DNA of 64,000 bases, taken from NCBI RefSeq assembly GCF_022230925.1, contig NZ_JAKKFH010000027.1, positions 62,001 through 126,000 on the forward strand, written 5' to 3'. Numbering within the stretch: position 1 is the first letter of the stretch; every line of letters starts with the position of its first letter. The stretch comes from Micromonospora alfalfae. GTDB taxonomy: Bacteria; Actinomycetota; Actinomycetes; Mycobacteriales; Micromonosporaceae. Below, one piece after another: positions 45,590 through 54,342 of this stretch. Below the pieces are notes generated by a model. The model saw only the letters and a program-made list of their open reading frames with translations, searched no databases and was not told the DNA's origin. A program made the translations under genes and the position numbers.

Positions 45590-45952
45590 TCAGCCGGTCA
45601 GGGCGCGGGCCACCGCGTAGCCGACGGTGGCCGCAGCGAGCCCGGCGGCAACGCTGCCGAGCACGTTGGCCAGCGCAAGCAGCCGATGACCACCAGTGGT
45701 CAGCCGCAGCGTCTCGTAGCTGAAGGTGGAGTAGGTGGTCAGCGCGCCGCAGAACCCGGTACCGAGCAATGCGCTGACCGCCGGACCGGCCGGCCACCCG
45801 ACCAGGAAGCCGAGCAGCAGCGACCCGGCCACGTTGACCAGCAGCGTCCCCCACGGGAACGCCGAGCCGTGCCGGGACTGCACGGCCCGGTCGGTGAGGT
45901 AGCGCAACGGCGCGCCGACGGCCGCGCCCAGTGCGATGAGCAGCACGGTCAT
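45590..45952 (-). CDS. crcB: CrcB/Fluc fluoride channel subunit 1
   Basis: Small membrane protein of 120 residues with four helices that exports fluoride as a dual-topology dimer. Seen: GALTTYSTFSYETLRL (the family TTFSTF-type motif) near residue 75, GTLLVNVAGSLLLGFLVG (N-containing helix 2) near residue 40, and APLRYLTDRAV near residue 15. The ATG at 45952 overlaps the stop of the second crcB gene (ATGA). The pair forms the usual actinobacterial heterodimer. No fluoride riboswitch was noticed upstream. Confidence 0.93.
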   Translation of the reverse strand: MTVLLIALGAAVGAPLRYLTDRAVQSRHGSAFPWGTLLVNVAGSLLLGFLVGWPAGPAVSALLGTGFCGALTTYSTFSYETLRLTTGGHRLLALANVLGSVAAGLAAATVGYAVARALTG

Positions 45953-46422
45953 CGGGTCACCCGGCGCAGCAGCCCGGCGGTGACCGCGTCGCCCAGCCCG
46001 ACCGCGACGAGCGCACCGAGCACCGTCGCGGCGAGGTACGCCAGCGCGATGCCCGGTGCGCCCGCGACGACCGCCTGCTGGACGTCGACCGCGTACGTGG
46101 AGAAGGTGGTGAACCCGCCGAGCACCCCGACCCCGAGGAACGGGCGGGCCAGCGGGTGCCCGCCGCCGAGGTGCCCGAGGACCGCCATCAGCGCGCCGAT
46201 CAGCAGGCAGCCGGACGTGTTGACGATGAAGGTGGCCCAACCGAAGCCGCTCGGTGGGTGCGGAACGGCGTGTTGCAGGCCGGCCCGGGCCAGCGCGCCG
46301 AGCACCCCGCCGGCCGCGATCGCGGCGAGGATCGTCGCGGGACGCGCGGTCAGCTCGCGGCGGTCGGCGGGGACGCGCAGGTCGACGTCGGGGTCGGTAC
46401 GCGGCTCGAACGGCTCTGGCAC
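45949..46422 (-). CDS. crcB: CrcB/Fluc fluoride channel subunit 2
   Basis: Second fluoride-channel subunit, 157 residues. Seen: GGVLGALARAGLQHAVPH, FGWATFIVNTSGCLLIGAL, VGVLGGFTTFSTYAVDVQQA and a fourth helix (ATVLGALVAVGLGDAV). It has an extra charged N-terminus of about 30 residues (PFEPRTDPDVDLRVPADRRE) not found in subunit 1. This could fix topology in a heterodimer. Overlaps its partner by four bases. Confidence 0.93.
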   Translation of the reverse strand: MPEPFEPRTDPDVDLRVPADRRELTARPATILAAIAAGGVLGALARAGLQHAVPHPPSGFGWATFIVNTSGCLLIGALMAVLGHLGGGHPLARPFLGVGVLGGFTTFSTYAVDVQQAVVAGAPGIALAYLAATVLGALVAVGLGDAVTAGLLRRVTR

Positions 46423-46454
46423 GGCTCCTCAGCGTAGTGCCGGCGACGGCGGCG

Positions 46455-47213
46455 TCAGCGCACAGCCGCGACGGCGGCGTCCGGGCCGCCTCGCCAGACC
46501 GTGCCGACCTCGCTGAAGCCCGCCGCGGTGAGCGCGGCCAGGTGCCAGGAGACCGGCGGGGTCCAATCGGGGCTGTGTCCGGTCGGGTAGATGGCGTGTC
46601 GCTGGGCGACCAGCGGGGCGAGCGCCGGGTCGGCGCCGGCCCGCTCCCACCAGTCCGACCAGGACAGCATCGAGCCGGCGGCGTACCGGGCGTTGCGCCG
46701 GTCCCGTGCCCGGTCCATCAGCCGCTTGGTCAGCTCCGGCACTGTGTCGTCGGGCATGTGATCGGCGTTGACGAAGACCCCGCCCGGTCGCAGCACGTCA
46801 CGCAGCTCGGCGTAGAGCTGCCCGAGCCGGTCGGCCGGCAGCCAGTGCAGGGCGGTGGCGGTGAGCACGGCGTCGTACTCCTGGTAGGGGAGCGTGGAGC
46901 GCCACTCGGGGGTGCCGAGGTCGGCCGTGATGATGGTGGCCCGGTCGGCCAGCGAGGCGGCGGCGATGGCGAGCAGCGCCGGGTCGAGGTCGACCAGTGT
47001 CGTCTCGGCGGCGGGGAAGCGAGCGAGGGTCCGCAGCGAGATGGTGCCGGTGCCGCCGGCCAGGTCGAGCACGCGCGGCGGCCGGCCGTCGAGGACAGCG
47101 TCGACGGTGTCGAGCATGGCGGTGAACCGGTGTTCCCGGTCCGGGAGGTAGGCCTCCTGTTGACGGTCCCAGCTCTCCTGCCAGGCCCAAGGATCCACAA
47201 TGTAAGGACTCAT
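46455..47213 (-). CDS. Class I SAM-dependent methyltransferase
   Basis: Methyltransferase of 252 residues. Seen: motif I VLDLAGGTGTISLRTLARFP near residue 52, acidic residue after strand 2 (TTLVDLDPALLAIA), motif for strand 4 YDAVLTATALHWLP and the post-motif RPGGVFVNADHMPDD. N-terminal Trp-rich segment VDPWAWQESWDRQQEAYLP, C-terminal helix-rich cap. Substrate unknown. The ATG at 47213 is chosen from the conserved start; a longer frame upstream has an unlikely composition. It stands alone between convergent neighbours. Confidence 0.85.
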   Translation of the reverse strand: MSPYIVDPWAWQESWDRQQEAYLPDREHRFTAMLDTVDAVLDGRPPRVLDLAGGTGTISLRTLARFPAAETTLVDLDPALLAIAAASLADRATIITADLGTPEWRSTLPYQEYDAVLTATALHWLPADRLGQLYAELRDVLRPGGVFVNADHMPDDTVPELTKRLMDRARDRRNARYAAGSMLSWSDWWERAGADPALAPLVAQRHAIYPTGHSPDWTPPVSWHLAALTAAGFSEVGTVWRGGPDAAVAAVR

Positions 47214-47355
47214 AGAGGTCAGGCTAGTTACGGCACGACAAGGTTGTCCAGACCTTGTTGCACATCTTTTGCAATTGCGAGATGATGGCAGAGCGATGAT
47301 CAGGGCGACGCCGGGTCGGGCACCCGCCCGGCCCGGCGTCCTCCTTTCGACGACG

Positions 47356-48576
47356 TCAGACCGGGGCGTCCACAAGGCGCGCGTCGGCCCGGGCCGGCTC
47401 GTCGCGGCGGGCCAGCCGCAGCGCGCCGAGGAGCACGCCCAGGCCGATGAGGGTGAGTGCGGCCCCGGCCCAGATCGGCGAGGTGTAGCCGAGTCCGGCG
47501 GCGATGGTCACCCCGCCGATCCACGCGCCCAACGCGTTGCCGAGGTTGAACGCGGCGATGTTCGCCCCGGACGCCAGGGTCGGCGCCTGGTGGGCGTACC
47601 GCATGATCCGCATTTGCAGCGGCGGCACCGTGGCGAAGCCGAACCCACCCATCAGCACCAGCGCGACGATGGTCAGCACCGGATTCGTGGCGGTCAGCGC
47701 GAAGCCGACGAGCACCACGGTGAGCACCGCCAGGACGGTGACCAGCGTGCGCGACAGTGACCTGTCCGCCGCCCGGCCGCCGAGCAGGTTGCCCGCGAAG
47801 AGGCCCACGCCGAAGAGGACGAGCAGCCACGGCACGGTGCTGGTGGCGAAGCCGCTGACCTCGGTCAGCGTGTAGGCGATGTAGGTGAATGCGCCGAACA
47901 TCCCACCGAAGCCCAGGACGGTGATCACCAGGGACAGCCAGACCTGCGGGTGGGTGAAGGCGCGCAACTCGCCGCGCAGCCCGCCGGCCGGGCGGTCGGC
48001 GGTGGCGGTGGTGCCCGCCGGGATCAGCAGGGCCAGCCCGATCAGGGCGACCACCCCGATGGCGGTGATCGCCCAGAACGTCGACCGCCAGCCGAAGTGC
48101 TGCCCGAGGAAGGTGCCGAACGGCACGCCGAGCACGTTGGCGATGGTCAGGCCGGCGAACATCATGGCGATGGCGCCCGCCCGTCGGGCCGGTGCGACCA
48201 GGCCGGCGGCGACCACGGCGCCGATGCCGAAGAACGCGCCGTGGCAGAGCGCGGCGACGATCCGACCGGCCATCATCACTGCGTAGTCGCCGGCGACGGC
48301 GGAGAGCAGGTTGCCGATGATGAAGAGCACCATCAGGCCGAGCAGCACCGGTTTGCGCCGCAGGCGGGTGACGGCCGCGGTGAGGGCGACCCCGCCGACC
48401 GCCACGCTGAGGGCGTAGCCGGAGATCAACCAGCCGGCCACCGGCTCGGTGACCGCGAAGTCGGCCGCCACCTCGGGCAGCAGCCCCATGATCACGAACT
48501 CGGTGAGCCCGATGCCGAAGGCGCCGATGGCCAGCGCGATCAGGCCGGGCGGCAGGGACTTGGGGCGTACGGACAT
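47356..48576 (-). CDS. MFS transporter, DHA1/AraJ-Cmx type
   Basis: Membrane exporter of 406 residues with about 12 helices. Seen: FGIGLTEFVIMGLLPEVAAD in helix 1 (the AraJ/Cmx-family hallmark), LISGYALSVAVGG, RIVAALCHGAFFGIGAVVAA in helix 4, GVPFGTFLGQHFGWRSTFWA in helix 5 and FGAFTYIAYTLTEVSGF. This group exports sugars and antibiotics such as chloramphenicol. The ATG at 48576 follows a GGGAAGACC region; a longer frame to 48666 would overlap the promoter. A MarR regulator is divergent, so it is probably MarR-controlled. Confidence 0.88.
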   Translation of the reverse strand: MSVRPKSLPPGLIALAIGAFGIGLTEFVIMGLLPEVAADFAVTEPVAGWLISGYALSVAVGGVALTAAVTRLRRKPVLLGLMVLFIIGNLLSAVAGDYAVMMAGRIVAALCHGAFFGIGAVVAAGLVAPARRAGAIAMMFAGLTIANVLGVPFGTFLGQHFGWRSTFWAITAIGVVALIGLALLIPAGTTATADRPAGGLRGELRAFTHPQVWLSLVITVLGFGGMFGAFTYIAYTLTEVSGFATSTVPWLLVLFGVGLFAGNLLGGRAADRSLSRTLVTVLAVLTVVLVGFALTATNPVLTIVALVLMGGFGFATVPPLQMRIMRYAHQAPTLASGANIAAFNLGNALGAWIGGVTIAAGLGYTSPIWAGAALTLIGLGVLLGALRLARRDEPARADARLVDAPV

Positions 48577-48608
48577 GGTCTTCCCATCGGGAGAGGGTAT
48601 TTGTGCGG

Positions 48609-48669
48609 CGCTTGCAACTACACGCGCCCGCAACGAAATACTTGCACGCGCTTTATATCGGCGCAAGCG
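48609..48669. promoter_or_regulatory. MFS/MarR intergenic operator candidate
   Basis: CGCTTGC (48609-48615) and its complement GCAAGCG (48663-48669) frame this divergent promoter region, with an additional CTTGCACG at 48651. The AT-rich TTTATATC in between is unusual for this DNA. It is a weak, short palindromic pattern suitable for a MarR dimer, but the exact site is not certain. Confidence 0.35.
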
Positions 48670-48711
48670 TGGTAGCCTGGGGTCCGTTCAGATCACACCG
48701 AGGAGGCCGCC

Positions 48712-49161
48712 ATGGGCATCGCCGACGACGCGGTCGAGATCCGCGCCCAGGGTTGGCGCACCCTCGCCGCCCTGCACGGGCTGATCGAGACGTCCCTGGA
48801 GCGGGCCCTGCAGGCCGGCCACGGCCTCTCCGTCGTGGAATACACGGTGCTCGACGCGCTGTCCCGCCAGGACGGCTGGCACATGCGGATGAGCCAGCTC
48901 GCCCGCGCCGCCGCGCTCTCCGGCAGCGCCACCACCCGGCTGGTCACCCGCCTGGAGCAGCGAGGGCTGCTCACCCGCATCCTCTGCGCCGACGACCGGC
49001 GCGGCATCTACACCGAGCTGACCCCGGCCGGCTCCGAGCTGCTCGCCCAGACCCGACCGACCCACGACCGGGTGCTCACCGACGCGCTCGCCCAGGCGGA
49101 GGCCACCCCCGAGCTGGCCCCGCTCGTCGACGCCCTGCACCGGCTGCCGGTCACCGGCTGA
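48712..49161 (+). CDS. MarR-family regulator
   Basis: Repressor of 149 residues. Seen: helical N-terminus, winged helix with LSVVEYTVLDALSRQDGWHM, quoted in part, MSQLARAAALSGSATTRLVTR, LEQRGLLTRILCADDRRGIY (the MarR DxRG wing) and TELTPAGSELL. A GAGGAGG site precedes the ATG. Divergent from the MFS exporter, so it probably represses it and itself. A cysteine in the wing (ILCADDRRG) is not usually conserved and might be redox-active; untested. Confidence 0.93.
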   Translation: MGIADDAVEIRAQGWRTLAALHGLIETSLERALQAGHGLSVVEYTVLDALSRQDGWHMRMSQLARAAALSGSATTRLVTRLEQRGLLTRILCADDRRGIYTELTPAGSELLAQTRPTHDRVLTDALAQAEATPELAPLVDALHRLPVTG

Positions 49162-49239
49162 CCGCCCCACCGGCCCCGGCGACAGCGGGCGTACGGTACC
49201 CGCAGCCCCACCGGGACCGCCGCGCCAAGGAGGCAGCCG

Positions 49240-50562
49240 ATGCAGGACCGCACCCCTCGTCCCGAGGAGCTGGAGCCGATCGAGCGCGCCGGCATCGACG
49301 AGCTGCGCGCCCTGCAACGCGACCGACTGCGCTGGTCGTTGCGGCACGCGTACGACAACGTGCCGCACTACCGGCGGGCGTTCAAGGCCGCCGGCGTGCA
49401 CCCGGACGACTGCCGGGATCTCGACGACCTGGCGCGCTTCCCGTTCACCGGCAAGGCGGAGCTGCGGGAGAACTACCCGTTCGGCATGTTCGCCGTACCC
49501 CGGGAGCGGGTCGCCCGCCTGCACGCCTCCTCCGGCACCACCGGCCGGCCGACAGTGGTCGGCTACACCCGCGACGACCTGCGCACCTGGGCGCGGCTGA
49601 TGGCCCGCTCGATCCGCGCCTCCGGCGGCCGCCCCGGCGACCGGGTGCACGTCGCGTACGGCTACGGGCTCTTCACCGGCGGCCTGGGCGCGCACTACGG
49701 TGCCGAGGAGCTGGGCTGCACTGTCATCCCGGTCTCCGGGGGCATGACCGAACGTCAGGTCATGCTGATCCGCGACTTCGAGCCCGAGGTCATCATGGTC
49801 ACGCCCAGCTACCTGCTGGCCATCGTCGACGAGATGCGCCGCCAGGGCATCGACCCGCGTGCCACCTCACTGCGGGTGGGCATCTTCGGCGCCGAGCCGT
49901 GGACCGAGGACATGCGCCGCGAGATCGAGCAGCAGCTGGACATCCACGCCGTCGACATCTACGGGCTCTCCGAGGTGATGGGCCCCGGCGTGGCGACCGA
50001 GTGCGTCGAGACCAAGGACGGCCTGCACCTCTGGGAGGACCACTTCTACCCGGAGATCATCGACCCGGTCACCGGGGCGGTGCTGCCCGACGGCGAGCGG
50101 GGTGAGCTGGTGTTGACCTCCCTGACCAAGGAGGCGATGCCGGTCGTGCGCTACCGCACCCGCGACCTGACCCGTCTGCTGCCCGGCACCGCCCGACCGA
50201 TGCGCCGGATCGAAAAGATCACCGGCCGCACCGACGACATGATGATCCTGCGTGGGGTGAACATCTTCCCCACCCAGATCGAGGAGTTGATCCTGCGCAC
50301 CCCGCAGCTCTCGCCGCACTTCCAGTGCGTCCTCGATCGACACGGCCGGCTGGACACCCTCACGGTGCGGGTGGAACGGCGAGCCGACGTCGACGTGGAC
50401 GCCGCCGAGCGGGCCGGCGATGCGCTGGTTCAGCTGGTGAAGAACACCATCGGCGTGAGCGTGGCGGTCGACGTCCTCGCCCCCGACGCCGTGGAACGGT
50501 CGATGGGCAAAATGCGCCGCATCGTCGACCAGCGGCCTGCCTCGCTGTCGCCGTCGACATAG
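49240..50562 (+). CDS. paaK: Phenylacetate-CoA ligase
   Basis: ANL-family enzyme (440 residues) that activates phenylacetate or a related aryl acid to its CoA ester with ATP. Seen: P-loop LHASSGTTGRPTVVGYT, AYGYGLFTGGLGAHYGAEEL, FGAEPWTEDMRREIEQQLDI, YGLSEVMGPGVATECVE, hinge and RYRTRDLTRLLPGT, KITGRTDDMMILRGVNIFPT and MGKMRRIVDQ with the catalytic C-terminal Lys. AAGGAGG precedes the ATG. No other paa genes are nearby, so it may serve a scavenging or specialised-metabolite role. Confidence 0.93.
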   Translation: MQDRTPRPEELEPIERAGIDELRALQRDRLRWSLRHAYDNVPHYRRAFKAAGVHPDDCRDLDDLARFPFTGKAELRENYPFGMFAVPRERVARLHASSGTTGRPTVVGYTRDDLRTWARLMARSIRASGGRPGDRVHVAYGYGLFTGGLGAHYGAEELGCTVIPVSGGMTERQVMLIRDFEPEVIMVTPSYLLAIVDEMRRQGIDPRATSLRVGIFGAEPWTEDMRREIEQQLDIHAVDIYGLSEVMGPGVATECVETKDGLHLWEDHFYPEIIDPVTGAVLPDGERGELVLTSLTKEAMPVVRYRTRDLTRLLPGTARPMRRIEKITGRTDDMMILRGVNIFPTQIEELILRTPQLSPHFQCVLDRHGRLDTLTVRVERRADVDVDAAERAGDALVQLVKNTIGVSVAVDVLAPDAVERSMGKMRRIVDQRPASLSPST

Positions 50563-50572
50563 GATCCAACCC

Positions 50573-51679
50573 ATGCGCGTGCTGGTGGTCTCCGCCCCGC
50601 TCGTCGGGCACGTCTTCCCGCTGGTGCCGCTGGCGGTCGCCCTCCGCGACGCCGGCCACGACGTGCTGGTGGCCACCGGCGGCGGAGCTCTGGCCGCCGC
50701 CGAGGCGGGCCTGCCGGTGCACGACATCGCGCCGGGCTTCGACTTCCGCCGGATCGCGCTGCGGATCCTTCCCCGTCACCCGCTGATCGCGCGGGCGGAG
50801 ATGGCCGGCACCGCCGGCACCCGGGGCGCCGGCCTGCTGTTCGGCGCGCTCAACGACCAGCTCGTCGACCCGGTGGTCGCGCTGGCCACCCGGTGGCGGC
50901 CGGATCTGGTGCTGCACGAGCCGTTCGCGGTCGCCGGTGCGGTGGCCGCCGCGCGGCTCGACGTGCCGGCCGTACGCCAGGAGAACGCCCTCTTCGACGG
51001 CCGGGACCTGGTCCGGGCCACCGTCGCCCGACTCGGCGCGGCGCTGCGCCGGCACGGCCTCACCGAGCTGCCCGCGCCGGCCGCCGCCCTCGCCGTTGCC
51101 CCACCCAGCGTTGCCACGCAGGGCGGCTGGCCGATGCGCTACACGTCCTACGTCGGCGGCGGGGAACTGCCGGCCTGGTTGCGCGAGCCGGGTGAGCGCC
51201 AGCGGATCCTGGTCACCCGCAGCACCCTCACCGGCCCCGGCGATCGGGGGCCGATGCCCGCCGTGGTGGCCGCCGCAGCCGAGGTGGACGCCGAGATCGT
51301 GCTGGTCCGCCCCGACGAGCGCTCGGCCCGCTCGTTGCCCGGCAACGTGCGGGTGGTCGGCTGGATTCCGCTCGACGAGGCGTTACCGGCGAGCGCGGCG
51401 CTGGTGCACCACGGTGGCGCGGGCAGCGCCCTCGGCGCTCTCGCCGCGGGCCGGCCCCAGCTGGCCACCACGGGTCCCGGGGACCGGCGGCACAACGCCG
51501 AGCTGGTGGCCCGTCGGGGCGCCGGCCTGGCGCTGCGTCCCCGGGACATCACCGCGCGGGCACTGACCCAGTTGCTCACCGACGAGCGCCTGCGGACCGC
51601 TGCCGCGCAAGTCAGCCGCGAGATCGCCGAGATGCCGCCACCGACCGACCTCGTCGTGCGGCTGGCGGCACTGGTCTGA
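50573..51679 (+). CDS. GT1-type glycosyltransferase
   Basis: GT-B fold glycosyltransferase of 368 residues. Seen: N-terminal RVLVVSAPLVGHVFPLVPLA, HDVLVATGGGALAAAEAGL, C-terminal VRVVGWIPLDEALPASAALV and the donor-binding LVHHGGAGSALGALAAGRPQ, with later GDRRHNAELVARRGAGLAL. These are typical of MGT/UGT-like enzymes that glycosylate small molecules such as macrolides. It starts 11 bases after paaK. TAGGAT, seven bases before the ATG, could be a -10 box overlapping the paaK stop, or its AGGA could be a ribosome site. Acceptor unknown. Confidence 0.88.
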   Translation: MRVLVVSAPLVGHVFPLVPLAVALRDAGHDVLVATGGGALAAAEAGLPVHDIAPGFDFRRIALRILPRHPLIARAEMAGTAGTRGAGLLFGALNDQLVDPVVALATRWRPDLVLHEPFAVAGAVAAARLDVPAVRQENALFDGRDLVRATVARLGAALRRHGLTELPAPAAALAVAPPSVATQGGWPMRYTSYVGGGELPAWLREPGERQRILVTRSTLTGPGDRGPMPAVVAAAAEVDAEIVLVRPDERSARSLPGNVRVVGWIPLDEALPASAALVHHGGAGSALGALAAGRPQLATTGPGDRRHNAELVARRGAGLALRPRDITARALTQLLTDERLRTAAAQVSREIAEMPPPTDLVVRLAALV

Positions 51680-51757
51680 CTCTGAGGCCCGCCGTGCGAT
51701 TTACGTGCGATTAGGGGCGGCCATCAGTACTTTCCCCGATAGTCCACAGTTGGAGTA

Positions 51758-52369
51758 CTAGGAACTCGGCGTGTCAGTCCCGTTGCATGGGACACCGATA
51801 CCCAGCTGCACTTGTGCCGTCTGCCCCCGCGACCGGATTGTCAGCGGTAGGCAGGTTGCCCGCGCAACCCACGTGCCGCCGACAAAGGCCAGCCACTGAG
51901 GTTGGTCATCGACAGGTGCGCAGGCACGCACATGGGCGCTCACGGCTGGCACCACTGAAGAGCCCCATCCGAGACGTGCCCTGTCCTCCCAGCCAGGTGC
52001 CACCCGAAGATCAACCACTGCGCCGCCGCGTACGACCAACCCCCATTTGGCGAACAGCCGGGCTGCCGGATCCGCTTCCCCCGATTCCTCTGCTTGAAGC
52101 ACCGTCCGGTCAGGTACCGCGACGTCCTCTCCCACGAGCCGATAATCTGTCGGCGGTTCCTGTAGCGGAAAGCCCGATACAGTGCATGACTCCTGCCTAG
52201 CGCTCCCGTCGGTTGACGGGGATGCGCTGGGGTCAGCCCTCAGAGATGCAGTTGGTGCCGGTGATCGGGCCTCACCCTGGCTGGACCCTTTTGGGGACGT
52301 ACAGGCAGCCGGCGTCACCATCAGGCAGATGCTGAGCGGCCACCACACCATGCGGCTAGTCCTTCGCAT
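51758..52369 (-). CDS. Putative lipoprotein in accessory segment
   Basis: Secreted protein of 203 residues. Seen: a signal sequence (RRTSRMVWWPLSICLMVTPA) ending in an AAC lipobox-like cysteine at about residue 22, then a Ser/Pro-rich linker. The domain has four or more cysteines (SCTVSGF, RACAPVDD, ATCLPLTI, GVPCNG) and segments DYRLVGEDVAVPDRTVLQAE, FAKWGLVVRGGAVVDLRVAP and WLAFVGGTWVARAT. The pattern recurs in secreted actinobacterial proteins of unknown role. The ATG at 52369 is chosen for the signal peptide; the frame continues upstream across a tRNA fragment, which is not coding. Confidence 0.7.
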   Translation of the reverse strand: MRRTSRMVWWPLSICLMVTPAACTSPKGSSQGEARSPAPTASLRADPSASPSTDGSARQESCTVSGFPLQEPPTDYRLVGEDVAVPDRTVLQAEESGEADPAARLFAKWGLVVRGGAVVDLRVAPGWEDRARLGWGSSVVPAVSAHVRACAPVDDQPQWLAFVGGTWVARATCLPLTIRSRGQTAQVQLGIGVPCNGTDTPSS

Positions 52370-52928
52370 GCGCGTTACCCCCTGAACGGCGAGGCCTACG
52401 ACGGTAAGGGCGCGACGTGAAGCGTCACCGTACCGGAAGGCGGGATTCATCCGATGCGCCGTGCCATCAACGTGCCAGTAGCCGGTACCCCCGCCCGTCA
52501 CCAGGGGGCACGAACGGTCAAGCACTTCGCGCATTGATCTGGCCCACCAGGTCCTTGTCGGCCATGATCTTCGTCCTTCCAAACTGGCGCTCCGGGCCGC
52601 CTGACCCGGGCAGTCCCCACCTAGTCCGCAAGAGGCCGACCGACAGCGGGGGAGTGATGTGAGATGTCGAGAGGCGTTTCCGCTGCTAGCGACCCATGCG
52701 CCCAGGTCGGCGGAGTGAGCATTTTGATCTCCCACTCCGTGGGTTCGGGGTTCGAGTCCCCGGCGGCGCACCAACGATCAAGGCCCTGGCGGGTGGGCGC
52801 TCGGAGCGGTCGGTAGCGTCGATCGACGCGGCGACGTTCGACAACCACCCCAGCTGGGATAACAAGGGTACGGTCGACAGTCGACCCGGGGTGCGTGCCC
52901 ACCTCGCGCTCGCACAGGTTGAGGACAC
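52370..52928. other. Gene-free accessory segment with tRNA 3' end
   Basis: 559 bases with lower GC and no convincing gene. Several antisense frames here translate to GLEPRT- or GTRTPNP-like peptides, which are the well-known artefact of reading a tRNA 3' end backwards. A tRNA fragment lies at 52739-52773. The rest shows no recognisable gene and may be debris from an integrated element. Confidence 0.6.
52739..52773 (+). other. 3' end of a tRNA gene (Lys-type), probable att site remnant
   Basis: The 35 bases contain a perfect T-arm (CGGGG-TTCGAGT-CCCCG, 52746-52762), the acceptor 3' strand GCGGCGC (52763-52769), discriminator A and CCA (52771-52773). The matching 5' half is absent: upstream there is only a weak GCGCC match, and no D-arm or anticodon arm can be built. 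The preserved part resembles actinobacterial tRNA-Lys 3' ends. This is the size of core that tRNA-targeting integrases duplicate. Confidence 0.7.
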
Positions 52929-53591
52929 ATGCGCACCACCACGATCGGCGACGTGAAGGTCCTGCTGCCGGACCTCGAACCGGACGACCTCGACACCACG
53001 ACGGACCTGGCCGGCGGCCTCACCGAGGCCTTCGTCGAGGGCGCCGGCTGGCTCGGTGCCCACCTTGAGGACGCCCGCATCCGCAGCAGTCTGATCACCG
53101 GTGTGGACCTGAGCGAGAGCACCTGGGAGGCCGGCAGCCTCGACGGCTGCGAGATCACCCGCACCGACTTCTCCGGCGCGACCCTGACCGGCATCACCAT
53201 CGAACGCTGCGCCATCACCGGCTCCCGGTTCACCGGCACCAGACTCACCGACGTACGCCTCAAGGACGTCCTGTTCGACGGCTGCTGCTTCGACTACGCC
53301 ACCTTCCAACGCGTCACCGCCGCCGGCTCGGTCGCCTTCACCGACTGCACTCTCACCAACGGCGCGTGGTCCTCCTGCCGACTACCGCGCATCGCGCTGC
53401 GGTCATGTGACCTCGCCGGACTGGAACTGGACTCCTGCCACCTCGACGGCACCGACCTCCGGGGCAACCGGCTGAAGGGCCTCAAGACGCCGCTGGACAA
53501 CCTGCGCGGCGTCACCCTCGGCGAAGACCAACTTCCTGACCTCACCCAGCTGACCGTCGCCGCCCTCGGCCTCACAGTGCGAAACGACTGA
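52929..53591 (+). CDS. Pentapeptide-repeat protein
   Basis: Protein of 220 residues. Seen: about 20 degenerate A(N/D)LXX-type repeats between residues about 35 and 190 (for example SLITGVDLSESTWEAGSLDG, TDFSGATLTGITIERC, RLTDVRLKDVLFDGCCF, CHLDGTDLRGNRLKGLK), forming a right-handed quadrilateral beta-helix. Some members (QnrB, MfpA) mimic DNA and protect gyrase; most have no known role. GAGGACAC precedes the ATG. It is the first gene after the tRNA fragment and is followed 15 bases later by the P-loop kinase gene. Confidence 0.9.
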   Translation: MRTTTIGDVKVLLPDLEPDDLDTTTDLAGGLTEAFVEGAGWLGAHLEDARIRSSLITGVDLSESTWEAGSLDGCEITRTDFSGATLTGITIERCAITGSRFTGTRLTDVRLKDVLFDGCCFDYATFQRVTAAGSVAFTDCTLTNGAWSSCRLPRIALRSCDLAGLELDSCHLDGTDLRGNRLKGLKTPLDNLRGVTLGEDQLPDLTQLTVAALGLTVRND

Positions 53592-53606
53592 AGCCGAGGA
53601 GGCATC

Positions 53607-54176
53607 GTGCTCGCTGAACCCACTGGCAGCCCGGACACGATCCTCGTCTGCATCCGGGGCAACTCCGGCTCCGGCAAGAGCAGCATCGCCCGCGAGCTAC
53701 GACGCCGGCACGGCCGGGGCTGCGCCCTGGTCGAGCAGGACTACCTGCGCCGCATCCTGCTGCGCGAACGGGACAAGCCCGGCGGTGCGGCACCCGCGTT
53801 GATCGGGCAGACCGTTCGGTTCGCCCTCGACCACGGCTACCACGTCGTGCTGGAGGGCATCATGCACAGCAGCCGCTACCGCAGCATGCTGATCTCCCTG
53901 CGGGACGACCACCGCGGCCGGTCGCTGTTCTGTTATCTCGACGTGTCCCTGGCCGAGACCCTGCGTCGGCACCTCACTCGACCGCAGGTCAGTGAGTTCA
54001 CCGCCGAGCACATGAGCGGCTGGTACGCCGCCCATGACGTCCTGGACTGGCCCGACGAACTCGTCCTACCCGAGACCACCGGACTGAACGAGGCCGTCAA
54101 GACCATCGCCGCCGTCGCTGGGCTACCCCAGACCGGACGCGATGACGACCTGCTTCCGAGCGTTGCGTCCCCGTAG
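53607..54176 (+). CDS. P-loop kinase / zeta-toxin-like ATPase
   Basis: P-loop protein of 189 residues. Seen: Walker A RGNSGSGKSSIARELRRR near residue 18, EQDYLRRILLRERDK (metal/nucleotide region), DHGYHVVLEGIMHSSRYR (Walker-B-like strand with E), and FCYLDVSLAETLRRHLTRP, the LID-like helix. It resembles small-molecule kinases of the AAA_33/zeta-toxin group that phosphorylate antibiotics, nucleosides or sugars. The GTG at 53607 follows GAGGAGG. No antitoxin gene is adjacent. Probably cotranscribed with the pentapeptide-repeat gene. Confidence 0.82.
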   Translation: MLAEPTGSPDTILVCIRGNSGSGKSSIARELRRRHGRGCALVEQDYLRRILLRERDKPGGAAPALIGQTVRFALDHGYHVVLEGIMHSSRYRSMLISLRDDHRGRSLFCYLDVSLAETLRRHLTRPQVSEFTAEHMSGWYAAHDVLDWPDELVLPETTGLNEAVKTIAAVAGLPQTGRDDDLLPSVASP

Positions 54177-54342
54177 AGCAGCTCAGCCGCCTACTGACTG
54201 GGACGCTGACTCGACTGAATCGGCCATAGCCGCGAACAGACGGACTCACGCAACCCGGTTAGACCCGATGACTCGACCATGATCATGCTCCCGCTCCGCG
54301 TGGCCACACCGGACGGCCGGTCGGCTGCGGCAGGATGACCGG

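Noticed and set aside
45590..46422. A fluoride riboswitch before crcB
   Set aside because: No recognisable crcB-motif pattern was found upstream of 46422; the interval to the methyltransferase gene is only about 30 bases.
52697..52773. A complete tRNA gene
   Set aside because: Only five of seven acceptor pairs are possible, no D-arm can be built, and the anticodon arm does not fold; only the T-arm and the 3' acceptor strand are intact.
52621..52902. Small proteins reading GLEPRT or GTRTPNP across the tRNA 3' end
   Set aside because: These peptides are the usual artefact of translating tRNA 3' sequence in antisense and have no start signal.
53607..54176. A toxin-antitoxin pair with the P-loop kinase as zeta toxin
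   Set aside because: No small epsilon-like antitoxin gene is adjacent, and the neighbour is a pentapeptide-repeat protein.
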